From: Amycolatopsis keratiniphila subsp. keratiniphila
GTDB lineage: Bacteria; Actinomycetota; Actinomycetes; Mycobacteriales; Pseudonocardiaceae
Direction of reading: 5' to 3'
Length of the DNA stretch: 44,186 nt
Assembly (NCBI RefSeq): GCF_001620365.2
Contig: NZ_LQMT02000006.1
Location: forward strand, 1 to 44,186
How positions within the stretch are numbered: position 1 is the stretch's first letter; the number at the start of each line of letters is the position of its first letter. The notes beneath the pieces are model-generated. The model made no database searches, had not been told where the DNA came from, and worked only from the letters and a program-made list of their open reading frames with translations. Positions 23,916 to 31,802 of the stretch are shown piece by piece. The position numbers were made by a program, and so were the translations under genes.

Positions 23916-23990
23916 ATGCCCCGGCCGGACTCCGGATCAGCCCCGGACGGGTGTGCGGACGGCCTGAGTAGATCTACGCGCCGTCGCTAA
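23916..23990 (+). CDS. Possible 24-residue peptide
   Basis: ATG 23916 is preceded by GGGGGAG eight bases upstream and the frame closes at TAA 23988. It lies directly after the relaxase. No recognisable sequence; may be spurious. Confidence 0.25.
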   Translation: MPRPDSGSAPDGCADGLSRSTRRR

Positions 23991-23996
23991 CGAATG

Positions 23997-24103
23997 CGAC
24001 AAATGGCCCCGTTGACGTGCACTATTGGCGTAAGGGGAGTGACAAATCATGGTCAAGAAAAGTGACAAAACTTGGACACGAAGCGAAGCGGGGGAGGGCG
24101 ACA
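23997..24103 (+). promoter_or_regulatory. Promoter with repeated GTGACAAA half-sites
   Basis: GTGACAAATCATGG (24039) and GTGACAAAACTTGG (about 24062) are direct repeats; a third GACAAATGG lies at 23998. TTGACG at 24012 is a candidate -35. The half-site matches the GntR dyad at 14637. Confidence 0.5.
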
Positions 24104-24391
24104 GTGGCGTTTGGTCCGGGTGACTGGGTGGAACTGGTCCGAGCCGTCGAAGGCGGCGGCTCGGCGGGCCATCGCGGCAAAGTGACGTCCACCGGGTTCC
24201 TCGGCGGGCTGGATATCGAGCTGGAGAACGGGACGCGCCTGCGCGGGGTGGACCCCACGGCCGTGGTGGCCAGCGGGCCGTCCAACGCCTCCAGCTCCAG
24301 CGGTTGGGGCTGCGCCGTGGTGGCGCTGGCCACGTTGGGAGGTGCGGCGGCCGCGGTGGCGGCACTGGTCCCGTGGGGGTGGAGCGCATGA
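24104..24391 (+). CDS. KOW/SH3-like small membrane protein, 95 aa
   Basis: Residues ~4-60 (GDWVELVRAVEGGGSAGHRG, then LDIELENGTRLRGVDPTAVV) resemble a KOW/SH3-like beta barrel; residues ~68-92 are a hydrophobic helix. GTG 24104 follows GGGGAGGG and is preferred to ATG 24017. First gene of a three-gene coupled operon with the RuvC-like and FtsK-like genes. Confidence 0.6.
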   Translation: MAFGPGDWVELVRAVEGGGSAGHRGKVTSTGFLGGLDIELENGTRLRGVDPTAVVASGPSNASSSSGWGCAVVALATLGGAAAAVAALVPWGWSA

Positions 24392-25011
24392 CAGCCGCTC
24401 ACGACGACCTGACCCCGGCCCGTGCCGCCGGCTACCCCGGCGGTCCCGGACCGGAGAGCGCGGTCCGACCGTTGCCGACCATCGGCGTGGACCCCGGCCA
24501 GACCTGGACCGCGGCCGTGCTGCGCGTCGGCGACTTCGGCGAGCACGGCTGGACGATGGGCCCCACCGACAAGTTCGGCACGATCACCCGCGACGCGCTC
24601 AACGAAGTGGACAACTGGGACGGCTTCGCCCGCTACGTCGGCCGCCTGATCGACGCCCTGGACATGCTGGTGGACTACGCCAACACCCGATACGGCGAGG
24701 TCAGGATGGCCGTGGAGGTCCCCGGCGTCCCGATCGGCTACCAGCCCGGCAGCGCGAAGAAGTTCCAGCGGTTGCCGCTGCGGGACTGGATCATCCCGCG
24801 GCAGGTCGCCGCCGCGGTGATCGGCCAGTTCCCCGAAGCCAAGATCGTCCGCCCCGACCACTACGGCCGGCGGCCGAGCAGCGAGTACCCGAAGGAGCTG
24901 CGCGGCACCCGGCCCCCGGAGTGGGGACCGAACGAAACCCCGAGGCGAGAACGCGACCACGAACGGGCCGCGTACGACATTGCAGGCGTAGCGGCGGTGA
25001 TGCCCCGATGA
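24388..25011 (+). CDS. RuvC-like RNase H-fold protein, 207 aa
   Basis: TIGVDPGQTWTAAVL (Asp ~34), MAVEVPG (Glu ~109) and RERDHERAAYDIAGVAAV (Asp ~189 and ~196) give the D...E...D-x-x-D layout of RuvC-type Holliday-junction resolvases and related RNase H folds. The loop VPIGYQPGSAKKFQ may contact DNA. ATG 24388 overlaps the previous stop and its own stop overlaps the next ATG. Placement before a DNA translocase suggests processing of transfer or replication intermediates. The catalytic assignment is inferred from motif spacing. Confidence 0.6.
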   Translation: MTAAHDDLTPARAAGYPGGPGPESAVRPLPTIGVDPGQTWTAAVLRVGDFGEHGWTMGPTDKFGTITRDALNEVDNWDGFARYVGRLIDALDMLVDYANTRYGEVRMAVEVPGVPIGYQPGSAKKFQRLPLRDWIIPRQVAAAVIGQFPEAKIVRPDHYGRRPSSEYPKELRGTRPPEWGPNETPRRERDHERAAYDIAGVAAVMPR

Positions 25012-27281
25012 CTGGACCGAACGATCCTCACCAGGGACAACAGACGCCGCCGCCGGGCTGGCAGCCGCCGCCCGGCGGCGGACCAGCGCGCCCTCCAGGG
25101 CCTCCGTCCGGTCCGCCCGGCGCTCAGCACCAGCCCGGCCCCGGCGGGCCGGGAGCGGGCCACTCAGCGCCTCCTCCGGGCGTAGATCCGCACCTGTGGA
25201 ACCAGTGGCAGCAGTTGCAGCAGGACCCGCAACGGCGAACCGAGTTCGAGCAGTGGCAGCAAGCCCAGCGACAGGCCCCGCCACCGCCTCCACCACCGCC
25301 TCACCAGGCCCCGCCGCAGGCCTCCGCGCCGCCGCCCCCGCAGGCCCAGCAGCAGGCCCAACCATCGGGCGGGGGCGTATCCGTCGCCGAACGGCCAGCA
25401 GGGCCCCCGGAGGGCATCCAGCCCCGTAAAAGGCCCTGGTACCAGCGGTTGCCGCGGTGGATGACCGACTGGCGGACCCTGCGGTCCATCATCGTGAGCT
25501 GGTGGTACTCGACGGGAACCCGTTCGGTCGGCCAGGAGATCCGGGTGGCGTTCTTCGACGCCCGGCGCGCTCCCGGCTGGATCGTGCTCGGCATGATCGC
25601 CGTCTTCTGGCCGCTCTCGGACTGGTCGCTGATGCCGGTCATCATCGCCGCGGCGGTCTGGCTGGCCATGATGTTCGTGACCCGGTTCGTGCCCTGGTGG
25701 TACCGGCGGCGGGTCCGCCGCTGGTTCCGGCCCGGAATCGGGCTGCTCGCCCTGGTCGTGCTCGCCTCGGAGGCCGGGGTGTGGGCCTGGCTGCTGGCGG
25801 TCGGGCTCTGGCTGATCGTCGCCGCGGTGACCGACACCCTGCGGGCCCGCCGGCGGCTGCTGTCGTGGCTGCTGGCCGCGGTGGCCCGCACGGCCCGCGT
25901 GGACCCGGCCGAGCTGCACGTGGAACGCGCCACCTGGGACAACCGGCGGCTTGTGTCCGCCGAGGTCAACCACCGCGGGGTCCTGCGCACCGAAGACGCG
26001 GCATCGCGGGCCCGGATCGAGGAGAGCGCGAAGTGGGCCCTTCGCCACGCCGGTATCTACCGCGTGTCCTGGCCGGCCGGGGTCGCCGCGTTCGAGATCG
26101 AGGCCGATCCGCCGTTGCCGACGAGCCTCCCGGAGATGGCGCTGGAGGGCCTGCCCGGTATCCCCATCGGCGCGACCGACGCGGCCACCGCAGCCGGGGA
26201 GGTGGACGTGGTGGACGCCCAGACCGGGCAACTGGTGTCCTCGATCCCGGTGGCGCTGGTCAACCCCGCGGACGCGCAGCGGCACTACCTGGTGGTCGGT
26301 GGGACCGGCGCGGGCAAGTCGGTGTTCATCCGCGGATTCATCGCCCGCGCCCTGCGTAACGGCTGGTTCCCCGGCGGGGTGTTCATCTTCGACGGCAAGG
26401 GCGGATCGGATTACATCGTCTTCGAGGGACGCGAAGGCGTGCATTGCGTGGCGCGCACCCCGGAGGAATGGGAAGAAAACCTTCCGCCGATCGTGAACAT
26501 GATGCGCCAGCGCTACGACGAGGACGCCGAATACCACCGCGGGAACCGTTCTAAGCCGTCATTCCCTCGGTATCTGGTCGTGTTCGATGAGGTCCAGGAA
26601 ATCCGGAACACCCTCGGTAAAGACGTCTTGGACCCGGTGCTCCAGCAGATCTCGCGGCAGATGCGCGCGAGCGAAGGCCGCTTGATGCTGTGCACCCAGC
26701 GCCCGGACGTTTCCGACGCTATGCCCGGCGCGGTCCGGGACATGCTGGAGGACCGGATTGTCCTCGGATTTATCAGCCAAAAGGGGGCCCAGATGGTCAT
26801 GGACCAGGATTGGCGCTCCGTGGTGGACGAATACGGGAACGAAAGCGTCCCCGGCCGGGGAATGGCCCGGATCGGCGGCCGCCTGCTACGTATCCAAGGG
26901 TTCAATTTGCCGCTGCCGCGGGAGCACCCCGAGGTTGAGTACCTGTACCCGCGCAAGCTCGACGCCGCCGAGCAGGAGGGCGGCCAGCGGCCGCCGGCGG
27001 GGGAGCAGGAGCTACCGCGCAACGTGGCCCGGTGGGCACCGCGCCAGAAGGCTCCGAGGCCCCCGGAGGCCCCGGAGGAGGGCCAGGAGGGCCGCCAGGA
27101 GCGGCTGGCGGACGAGGTGGACGGAGACGCCCCGACCCCGCCGCACGGGATTCCCCGGATCGGTCTGGCGGCCACCGAGCAGGAGGCCGCGGGGAGGCCC
27201 GAGCCGCCCGCCGAGCCCGCTCCGGCCGCGCCGCCGCAGGGCCCGCCGGACGGCGGCCGCCGACGCCGCAGGACCGTCTAG
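25008..27281 (+). CDS. Second FtsK/SpoIIIE-type translocase, putative coupling protein
   Basis: 757 residues. A Pro/Gln-rich N-terminal ~140 residues, three to four hydrophobic segments (~190-300; APGWIVLGMIAVFW, MPVIIAAAVWLAMMF, AGVWAWLLAVGLWLIV), then the motor: Walker A GGTGAGKS (~431-438), FDGKGGSDY, Walker B YLVVFDEVQEI (~525), and LMLCTQRPDVSD. The C-terminus is Pro/Glu-rich and disordered. It is distinct from the 17747 translocase and lies with the relaxase, so a type IV coupling-protein-like role (TcpA class) is inferred. ATG 25008 overlaps the previous stop. Confidence 0.75.
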   Translation: MTGPNDPHQGQQTPPPGWQPPPGGGPARPPGPPSGPPGAQHQPGPGGPGAGHSAPPPGVDPHLWNQWQQLQQDPQRRTEFEQWQQAQRQAPPPPPPPPHQAPPQASAPPPPQAQQQAQPSGGGVSVAERPAGPPEGIQPRKRPWYQRLPRWMTDWRTLRSIIVSWWYSTGTRSVGQEIRVAFFDARRAPGWIVLGMIAVFWPLSDWSLMPVIIAAAVWLAMMFVTRFVPWWYRRRVRRWFRPGIGLLALVVLASEAGVWAWLLAVGLWLIVAAVTDTLRARRRLLSWLLAAVARTARVDPAELHVERATWDNRRLVSAEVNHRGVLRTEDAASRARIEESAKWALRHAGIYRVSWPAGVAAFEIEADPPLPTSLPEMALEGLPGIPIGATDAATAAGEVDVVDAQTGQLVSSIPVALVNPADAQRHYLVVGGTGAGKSVFIRGFIARALRNGWFPGGVFIFDGKGGSDYIVFEGREGVHCVARTPEEWEENLPPIVNMMRQRYDEDAEYHRGNRSKPSFPRYLVVFDEVQEIRNTLGKDVLDPVLQQISRQMRASEGRLMLCTQRPDVSDAMPGAVRDMLEDRIVLGFISQKGAQMVMDQDWRSVVDEYGNESVPGRGMARIGGRLLRIQGFNLPLPREHPEVEYLYPRKLDAAEQEGGQRPPAGEQELPRNVARWAPRQKAPRPPEAPEEGQEGRQERLADEVDGDAPTPPHGIPRIGLAATEQEAAGRPEPPAEPAPAAPPQGPPDGGRRRRRTV

Positions 27282-27302
27282 GAAAGATCAACACCGGGCA
27301 CC

Positions 27303-27340
27303 ACTCGGCCCCCGTTCAAGATCAAGAACGGGGGCCGAGT
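27303..27340 (+). terminator. Terminator of the mobilization operon
   Basis: Perfect 15-bp arms ACTCGGCCCCCGTTC / GAACGGGGGCCGAGT with an 8-base loop, 22 bases after the stop. Confidence 0.85.
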
Positions 27341-27344
27341 TGCG

Positions 27345-27945
27345 TCTAGGGGGTGGGGTGTCGGAACAGTGGTTTACGACCCGGCCGCGATCACGTCAGA
27401 AGATATCTGACGGCTTCGCCGTCAGTATTCTAACGAGTCGGGCGGGTCGGTGAGCGAAGCGACACGGAATGAACCTTTTTCCGCAGGAAAAACGTGCCGC
27501 GCGGGCACCGCGTGGCGGGGGAGGGGAGGGGGCCGTCAGGGCACCCGAGCCGACCCCGCCGGAGGTGCCCGAAGTGGCCTCCAGTGGGGCCGGAGAGGCC
27601 CCACTTGAGGAGAGGGAGGGAAGGGAGAACCCCCGGCTTCCAGGGGAGCGGAGCGGACCCAGCAGGCCCCCGTCCGTCGAGTCCGCTCCCCCTTAACCGG
27701 CGGCGGGGGAGTGCGCCGAGGCCGATGGCGCACTCAGCCGCACGGCACCAGCCGCCCGTCTTCCGAGGCCGGCGGCCGCCCGTCCCGCAGTCCAGGGCAG
27801 GAGGGGACTGGCGTCACCGGTGACCGCGCCAGCGTCGGAGCCGTCATCCGCGGGCCGCGGCCGAGCTCGGCGAGCCCGGACGGCCCCGGACAGCGCGGAG
27901 CCCGGCCGAGGACCGACCGGGCTCCGTGAGGGGACTGGCGTGGCG
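27345..27945. other. Non-coding region with alternative hairpins and G-rich runs
   Basis: No convincing gene. 27395-27425 contains GTCAGA/TCTGAC and CTGACGGC/GCCGTCAG stems that share bases and so exclude each other. 27500-27660 is G/A-rich with CAGGGGAGCGG. AGGGGACTGGCG motifs at 27802 and 27929. Confidence 0.45.
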
Positions 27946-28185
27946 TTACGGGCTACTGCGCCGAGTACGCAAATCGGTTCGACCGGCCGCGAATCCGCGA
28001 ATCCACATATCACGTTTCGCGCGGTCGGTTTCATTCTTGGGGTTGTGCCACGGACAGTTTTCTATCCGTTCGCCGGATAGAGCGGCCCGTTTTCCATTCT
28101 CCTGGATTTCAAGAACGGTTTTCGGCCCCAGTATGTCCGCCGCTGTATTGTCGTGTTTAGGGGACTGGCGTGGGTCGGTGCTCAT
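27946..28185 (-). CDS. RMF-like (ribosome modulation factor) small protein, 79 aa
   Basis: The second half (GERIENCPWHNPKNETDRAK, then RDMWIRGFAAGRTDL) follows the RMF layout: a G...NCP(Y/W) element, a polar spacer and W(I/L)xGF/WxxG/A. RMF causes ribosome dimerisation and hibernation in gamma-proteobacteria; RMF-domain proteins also occur on actinobacterial mobile elements. ATG 28185 overlaps the preceding stop, and the first ten codons span an AGGGGACTGGCG motif. Function as a ribosome factor is inferred from this pattern only. Confidence 0.55.
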   Translation of the reverse strand: MSTDPRQSPKHDNTAADILGPKTVLEIQENGKRAALSGERIENCPWHNPKNETDRAKRDMWIRGFAAGRTDLRTRRSSP

Positions 28186-29015
28186 GCTGTGGCCTCTCCC
28201 AATGACTGGAACTTGGCAGTTCGTGCCGCTTCGCGGTCGGAATCCCGGCCGAGCCACTGATACCGCCACTCGGTGTAGGTGATCCGGCCGTTTCTGGCCC
28301 ACCATGCCCGCAGTTCCTCACTGGAGTATTTGCGGGCTCGCGCGGCCGGACCGGAGAACAGGGAAAGTGGGTCGATCCCCCGCGCCAGTCCCTCCCGGTT
28401 GAGCAGCTGGCCGCGGCATTCGGTCTCGGCATCGAGGTAGCTCGTGTACGTGTGGACGTCGTACTCCTCCCGGCAGGTCTGCTCCGCGGACAGTTGTCGG
28501 CTCGGCCGCCGAGCCGGGTTGGTGAGGGGACTGGCGTCCTCGGCCTCGGCGGCGGCCTGCCAGGCTGCCTCACGCTCTCGGCGCTGGCGTTCCTGCTCCT
28601 GCTCGTGAGCGGCTATCTCGGCGTCCCGCTGCTGGGCCAGCTGGTCGCGCCACTCCAGGGTGTCCAGGACTTGCTCCTGGGCCCGCGGGTCGTCGTCCAG
28701 CTCGGCGAGCGCGGCCGCCAGCTGGTCGTCCGAGAGGTCCACCGTGGCGGCCGGGGTGAACTCGGCGGCCCGGCTCGGCGGCAGGCTGGCCGGCGGTTCG
28801 GTGGCGGCCGCGGTGGCCGCTTCGTGGGCGGCCACATCCCGGTCCAGCAACTCCACGTACCGGAGCAGGGTGTCCCAGTCCTCGGCCTCGTTCGCCCGGC
28901 GGGCGGCACGGTCGTACCGGCCGATCCGCTGGCGGATGCGCGCCAGCGGCCGCCGCGCCGGATCGGTGCACGCCGGGCACCGCCGGCCCCCGTCGTGTTT
29001 CGCTCTGCACATCAT
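28182..29015 (-). CDS. Hypothetical coiled-coil protein, 277 aa
   Basis: N-terminal MMCRAKHDGGRRCPACTD gives three cysteines and a histidine that could bind zinc; this start is typical of many actinobacterial plasmid and phage proteins that begin near RCxxxKxxGxRCxxC. A long charged helix follows (~100-165, RDAEIAAHEQEQERQRRERE) and a C-terminal WWARNGRITYTEWRYQW segment. Not assigned to a family. Coupled to the RMF-like gene by ATGA. The gene contains one direct and one inverted AGGGGACTGGCG motif. Confidence 0.55.
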   Translation of the reverse strand: MMCRAKHDGGRRCPACTDPARRPLARIRQRIGRYDRAARRANEAEDWDTLLRYVELLDRDVAAHEAATAAATEPPASLPPSRAAEFTPAATVDLSDDQLAAALAELDDDPRAQEQVLDTLEWRDQLAQQRDAEIAAHEQEQERQRREREAAWQAAAEAEDASPLTNPARRPSRQLSAEQTCREEYDVHTYTSYLDAETECRGQLLNREGLARGIDPLSLFSGPAARARKYSSEELRAWWARNGRITYTEWRYQWLGRDSDREAARTAKFQSLGEATA

Positions 29016-29161
29016 CGGCCCCCGAAACTTGCGTCTCCCTCATGATCTTGTGTACATCGCGCGGGACTGGCGTGCTTGTGATCTGCGGAAACAGGCGGAC
29101 AACCCGCTGGTAGATCATGGATAGTGGAGATCGGGGAGAAGCCCGTGAACGGGAGCGTGGA

Positions 29162-30163
29162 ATGCAGTGGAAGCTAGCCGCGGTTGGCGGCCTGTTGTGT
29201 GCGGTGGCCGGCGGAGGGTTGTTCGCCGAACATCTCGACGTCCTGGCGGCCGAGGAGGTCTCGGCCGAGCAGCAGCACCAGGAGAACCTGGCCCGGATCA
29301 TGCCCAACACTCCCCAGGAAATGCTCCGCTCGATCCACGATCTCCTGGCCGAGAAGGACCCGGCGCGGGCGTGCCTCCTGTTCGAGGACCCTCTACGGCC
29401 CCAGTTCGGCGCGGCCTTCGGCGAACCGACCTGCGAAGCGGCCATGTTCAAGCTCGCCGCGCAGATCAAGGAGCCGAACAAGTACGTGGAGTTCAACGTC
29501 AACTGGCAGAAGGACGTACGCCTGGAGGGCGACACCGGCGCGTTCATCGACGGGTGCGCGGTGACCTTCGGTGGCGGCCTGCTCGATCCGGAGAACGGCG
29601 GCGGCGACCCTGGTCCCAAGATCGGCAAACTCCACATGAAACGGATCTTGAAACGCGGGCTCGTGGTGGACGGGTTCACCCCGTGTAACACCGCGGCCGG
29701 TCCCGGCGGCACGCCGACACCAGGTGCTCCGCCGCCCTCGGCGGCGCCTCCGACCACCACCGGACCCGGACCGTTGCCGACCTCGCCCCGCGCCCCCGCC
29801 GGGGTCCTGGTCGGCTACCTGGCCAAGGGCAACGACGCCGGCGCGTGCAGGTTGTTCAGCGACTCCGGCAAGGCCGCCTTCGCCAAGGCCCAGGGCGTGG
29901 CGGACTGCCCGGCCGCGGTGGCCGCCTTCCGCACGAAGATCACCGATCCCGACCGCTACGGGAAGCCGATCGGCGGGGACAGCGACGCCACCGCCCGCAA
30001 GGGCAGCTACGGCACGCACGACGTGGACGCCTGCAAACTGAACTGGTCGAACTACACCGTGGACGGCGAGATGCCACCGCCAGGGCCCCAGCTCGGCCGG
30101 ATGGTGGTCGAGCACCCGCCCGGCAACGACGGGTATTGGATCACCGGCTTTAGCAACTGCTGA
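29162..30163 (+). CDS. Exported two-domain protein, 333 aa
   Basis: ATG 29162 (GGGAG upstream) starts a signal sequence or anchor (~4-25, LAAVGGLLCAVAGGGLFA). Two related modules follow: ARACLLFEDPLRPQFGAAFG with EPTCEAAM (~65) and AGACRLFSDSGKAAFAKAQG with VADCPAAV (~225), separated by a Pro/Thr linker (~180-205). Each has the paired cysteines and an (A/G)C.LF....F pattern, so the protein is an internal duplication. ATG 29117 is an alternative start. No named family; extracytoplasmic location inferred. Confidence 0.6.
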   Translation: MQWKLAAVGGLLCAVAGGGLFAEHLDVLAAEEVSAEQQHQENLARIMPNTPQEMLRSIHDLLAEKDPARACLLFEDPLRPQFGAAFGEPTCEAAMFKLAAQIKEPNKYVEFNVNWQKDVRLEGDTGAFIDGCAVTFGGGLLDPENGGGDPGPKIGKLHMKRILKRGLVVDGFTPCNTAAGPGGTPTPGAPPPSAAPPTTTGPGPLPTSPRAPAGVLVGYLAKGNDAGACRLFSDSGKAAFAKAQGVADCPAAVAAFRTKITDPDRYGKPIGGDSDATARKGSYGTHDVDACKLNWSNYTVDGEMPPPGPQLGRMVVEHPPGNDGYWITGFSNC

Positions 30164-30253
30164 CCAGCGGCCCGGCGGCCCGTTCCGCTGTGCTCGCGCT
30201 GATACCGTGCGTGCTCGGCAAGTGGGTACTTCCTGGAGGGGCAGAACACCGGC

Positions 30254-30523
30254 ATGAGCAACCTTGCGCAGGACGAAAACGAGGGGTTGCCGTTCGTCGG
30301 CCCGCTCTTGAGCTGGCTCACGGAGAACGTGATTCCGCTGCTGCTGCTGGTGACCGCGATTGGTCTGCTGTGGCTCGGCGCGGGCAAGGGTGACAACGCC
30401 GGAGTGATGAAGCGGGTTATTGCCCTGGTGATCGTGCTCGGGATCGTCGGCCTGGCTCTGACGAACTTCGCCGGCGTCGATATCTCCAAGTGGCTGCTCA
30501 ACCTGTTCGGAGCGGGGATCTAG
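30254..30523 (+). CDS. Small two-helix membrane protein, VirB2/TrbC-like topology
   Basis: 89 residues; two hydrophobic helices at ~25-44 and ~53-70 separated by a short GAGKGDNAGVMKR loop, ending in an amphipathic helix (WLLNLFGAGI). The helix-loop-helix plan resembles VirB2/TrbC pilin subunits or PrgI-like proteins, but small holin-like proteins look similar. Lies after the exported two-domain protein, and a terminator follows. Confidence 0.5.
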   Translation: MSNLAQDENEGLPFVGPLLSWLTENVIPLLLLVTAIGLLWLGAGKGDNAGVMKRVIALVIVLGIVGLALTNFAGVDISKWLLNLFGAGI

Positions 30524-30527
30524 GCCG

Positions 30528-30552
30528 CCAGCACACCAGCACGCCAGTGGGC
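30528..30552 (+). repeat. Start-associated repeat, copy 9 (rearranged)
   Basis: Follows the TAG of the 30254 gene; shares ACCAGCACGCCAG but with the flanking units in altered order. Confidence 0.55.
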
Positions 30553-30572
30553 CGCCCCAGGTCGGGGCGGCC
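30550..30572 (+). terminator. Hairpin GGCCGCCCC/GGGGCGGCC
   Basis: Perfect 9-bp arms, 5-base loop, 27 bases after the stop at 30523. Confidence 0.65.
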
Positions 30573-30616
30573 TCATGCTGGTGGACTGTCGGTGGCGTCG
30601 GGCATCATGCCCTCTT

Positions 30617-30985
30617 GTGGCAGCTCCTACCGCACCACTCGACCCGACTACGGCGATCCTGGCCGGGATCTCCGCCCACCAGGTCGGCCTCTTCCGCGGC
30701 CGGAACCTGCGCGTCCGCGCGTCCACCGTCGTGCACGGCGTCCGGCTGTGGCCGTGGACGGCGGGGCTCGAGTTGCCGGGCCCGGCGTGCGGGCAGGGCT
30801 GGAGCGGGGCCGGCCTCGGCGGCGAGCTGCACCCGACCGACGACCCGGTGACCTGCCACCACTGCCTCCACTCGTCGCAGGCCCGCGCCGCCTTCCGCCT
30901 GGACGGCAGCGGGCCCGGCCAGCTGGCGCTGGACCTGGACCTGGACGGCCAGACCGTGCTGGACCTTCCGCTCCCCACCGACTGA
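30617..30985 (+). CDS. Hypothetical protein, 122 aa
   Basis: Not recognised. GTG 30617 chosen because residues before it are atypical; no clear Shine-Dalgarno, so possibly leaderless. Beta-rich with one CHHCLHS motif near residue 77 and a Gly/Trp-rich centre (GPACGQGWSGAG); zinc binding possible. Confidence 0.5.
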   Translation: MAAPTAPLDPTTAILAGISAHQVGLFRGRNLRVRASTVVHGVRLWPWTAGLELPGPACGQGWSGAGLGGELHPTDDPVTCHHCLHSSQARAAFRLDGSGPGQLALDLDLDGQTVLDLPLPTD

Positions 30986-31093
30986 CCACCGCGGCCGCTG
31001 GCTGGTGTTCCAGCGGGTTATGCCTGGTCATCTGATCGGTTACGCTGGATTTCGCGGGTTTCCAGCAGGTCGAGGAGGGGAGGCTGGTCCCTC

Positions 31094-31636
31094 GTGAGTC
31101 AACGCCCCGAGATCACCGGCGGTGGGTACCACCACCTGGAGCCCAACGACGGGTACGACCCGGACGGCTGGCAGGACTTCACGCCGTGGCGACCCGGCGA
31201 CCCGAGCACCCAGAACGAAGCACCGCCCGCGCTGGCCGCGGAGTTCTCTGCCGGCACCTACACCACCGGCACCGGCGGCCGCGGCTCCGGCAGTGACCGC
31301 GGCCGCGGACGGGAAGGGCTCACCGAGAGCCAGGCCGAGGCCCCGGACACCGCCCCGCGACGTCGCCAGCCGGAGAAGCCCAACCGCGTCACGACGCGGA
31401 ACACCCTCCAGCACCCCGGACAGGTCCAGAGGTTCGAGCCTGGGGACAAGGTTCGCAGCCGCGGCACGATCGCCGGCCAGCTCGGCATGGACCACGTGCC
31501 CACCCACACCAAAGGCCGCGTTCTGGATACCCGCCAGGGCCTCCTCGGTGGCAGCTTCGCCACTGTCGCGTTCGAGAACGGGTACGTGGAGGAGATCCAG
31601 ACCGACGCCATCGAACGCCGCGGCTTCTTCGACTGA
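31094..31636 (+). CDS. Hypothetical protein with C-terminal KOW/SH3-like domain, 180 aa
   Basis: GTG 31094 follows GAGGAGGGGAGG. The first ~115 residues are polar and disordered. Residues ~116-178 (FEPGDKVRSRG, GRVLDTRQGLLGGSFATVAF, GYVEEIQTDAIE) look like a KOW/SH3 barrel similar in layout to the 24104 and 33101 proteins. Function unknown. Confidence 0.55.
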   Translation: MSQRPEITGGGYHHLEPNDGYDPDGWQDFTPWRPGDPSTQNEAPPALAAEFSAGTYTTGTGGRGSGSDRGRGREGLTESQAEAPDTAPRRRQPEKPNRVTTRNTLQHPGQVQRFEPGDKVRSRGTIAGQLGMDHVPTHTKGRVLDTRQGLLGGSFATVAFENGYVEEIQTDAIERRGFFD

Positions 31637-31653
31637 TCCAGGCCTGTCCCGCT

Positions 31654-31674
31654 GATGTGCTGACGTGCTGGTGG
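31654..31674 (-). repeat. Start-associated repeat, copy 10 (reverse to neighbouring genes)
   Basis: Minus-strand orientation between two plus-strand genes, an exception to the rule. Confidence 0.6.
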
Positions 31675-31802
31675 TCTGTCCCAGCTCACGACCAGGAAAC
31701 GGGGCGCGGGTGTGCCCACCTGGCGGGCGTGACCGGTTCCCCTGGTGGGTACCTTGGGACAGGGCAAGAACAGGCTTCACCGATCGGGCGGAGGTGCGCG
31801 CC

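Larger units (their letters stand above)
27802..29074 (+). repeat. Cluster of AGGGGACTGGCGTG motifs
   Basis: Plus-strand copies at 27802, 27929, 28159, 28525 and 29061, and one inverted at 28381. Others in the window: 1258, 6282, 13759 (lacking one G), 16557, 21337, 42101. Confidence 0.65.

Noticed and set aside
27469..27696. 75-codon frame beginning MNLFPQEKRA
   Set aside because: Weak Shine-Dalgarno and low-complexity product; judged non-coding.
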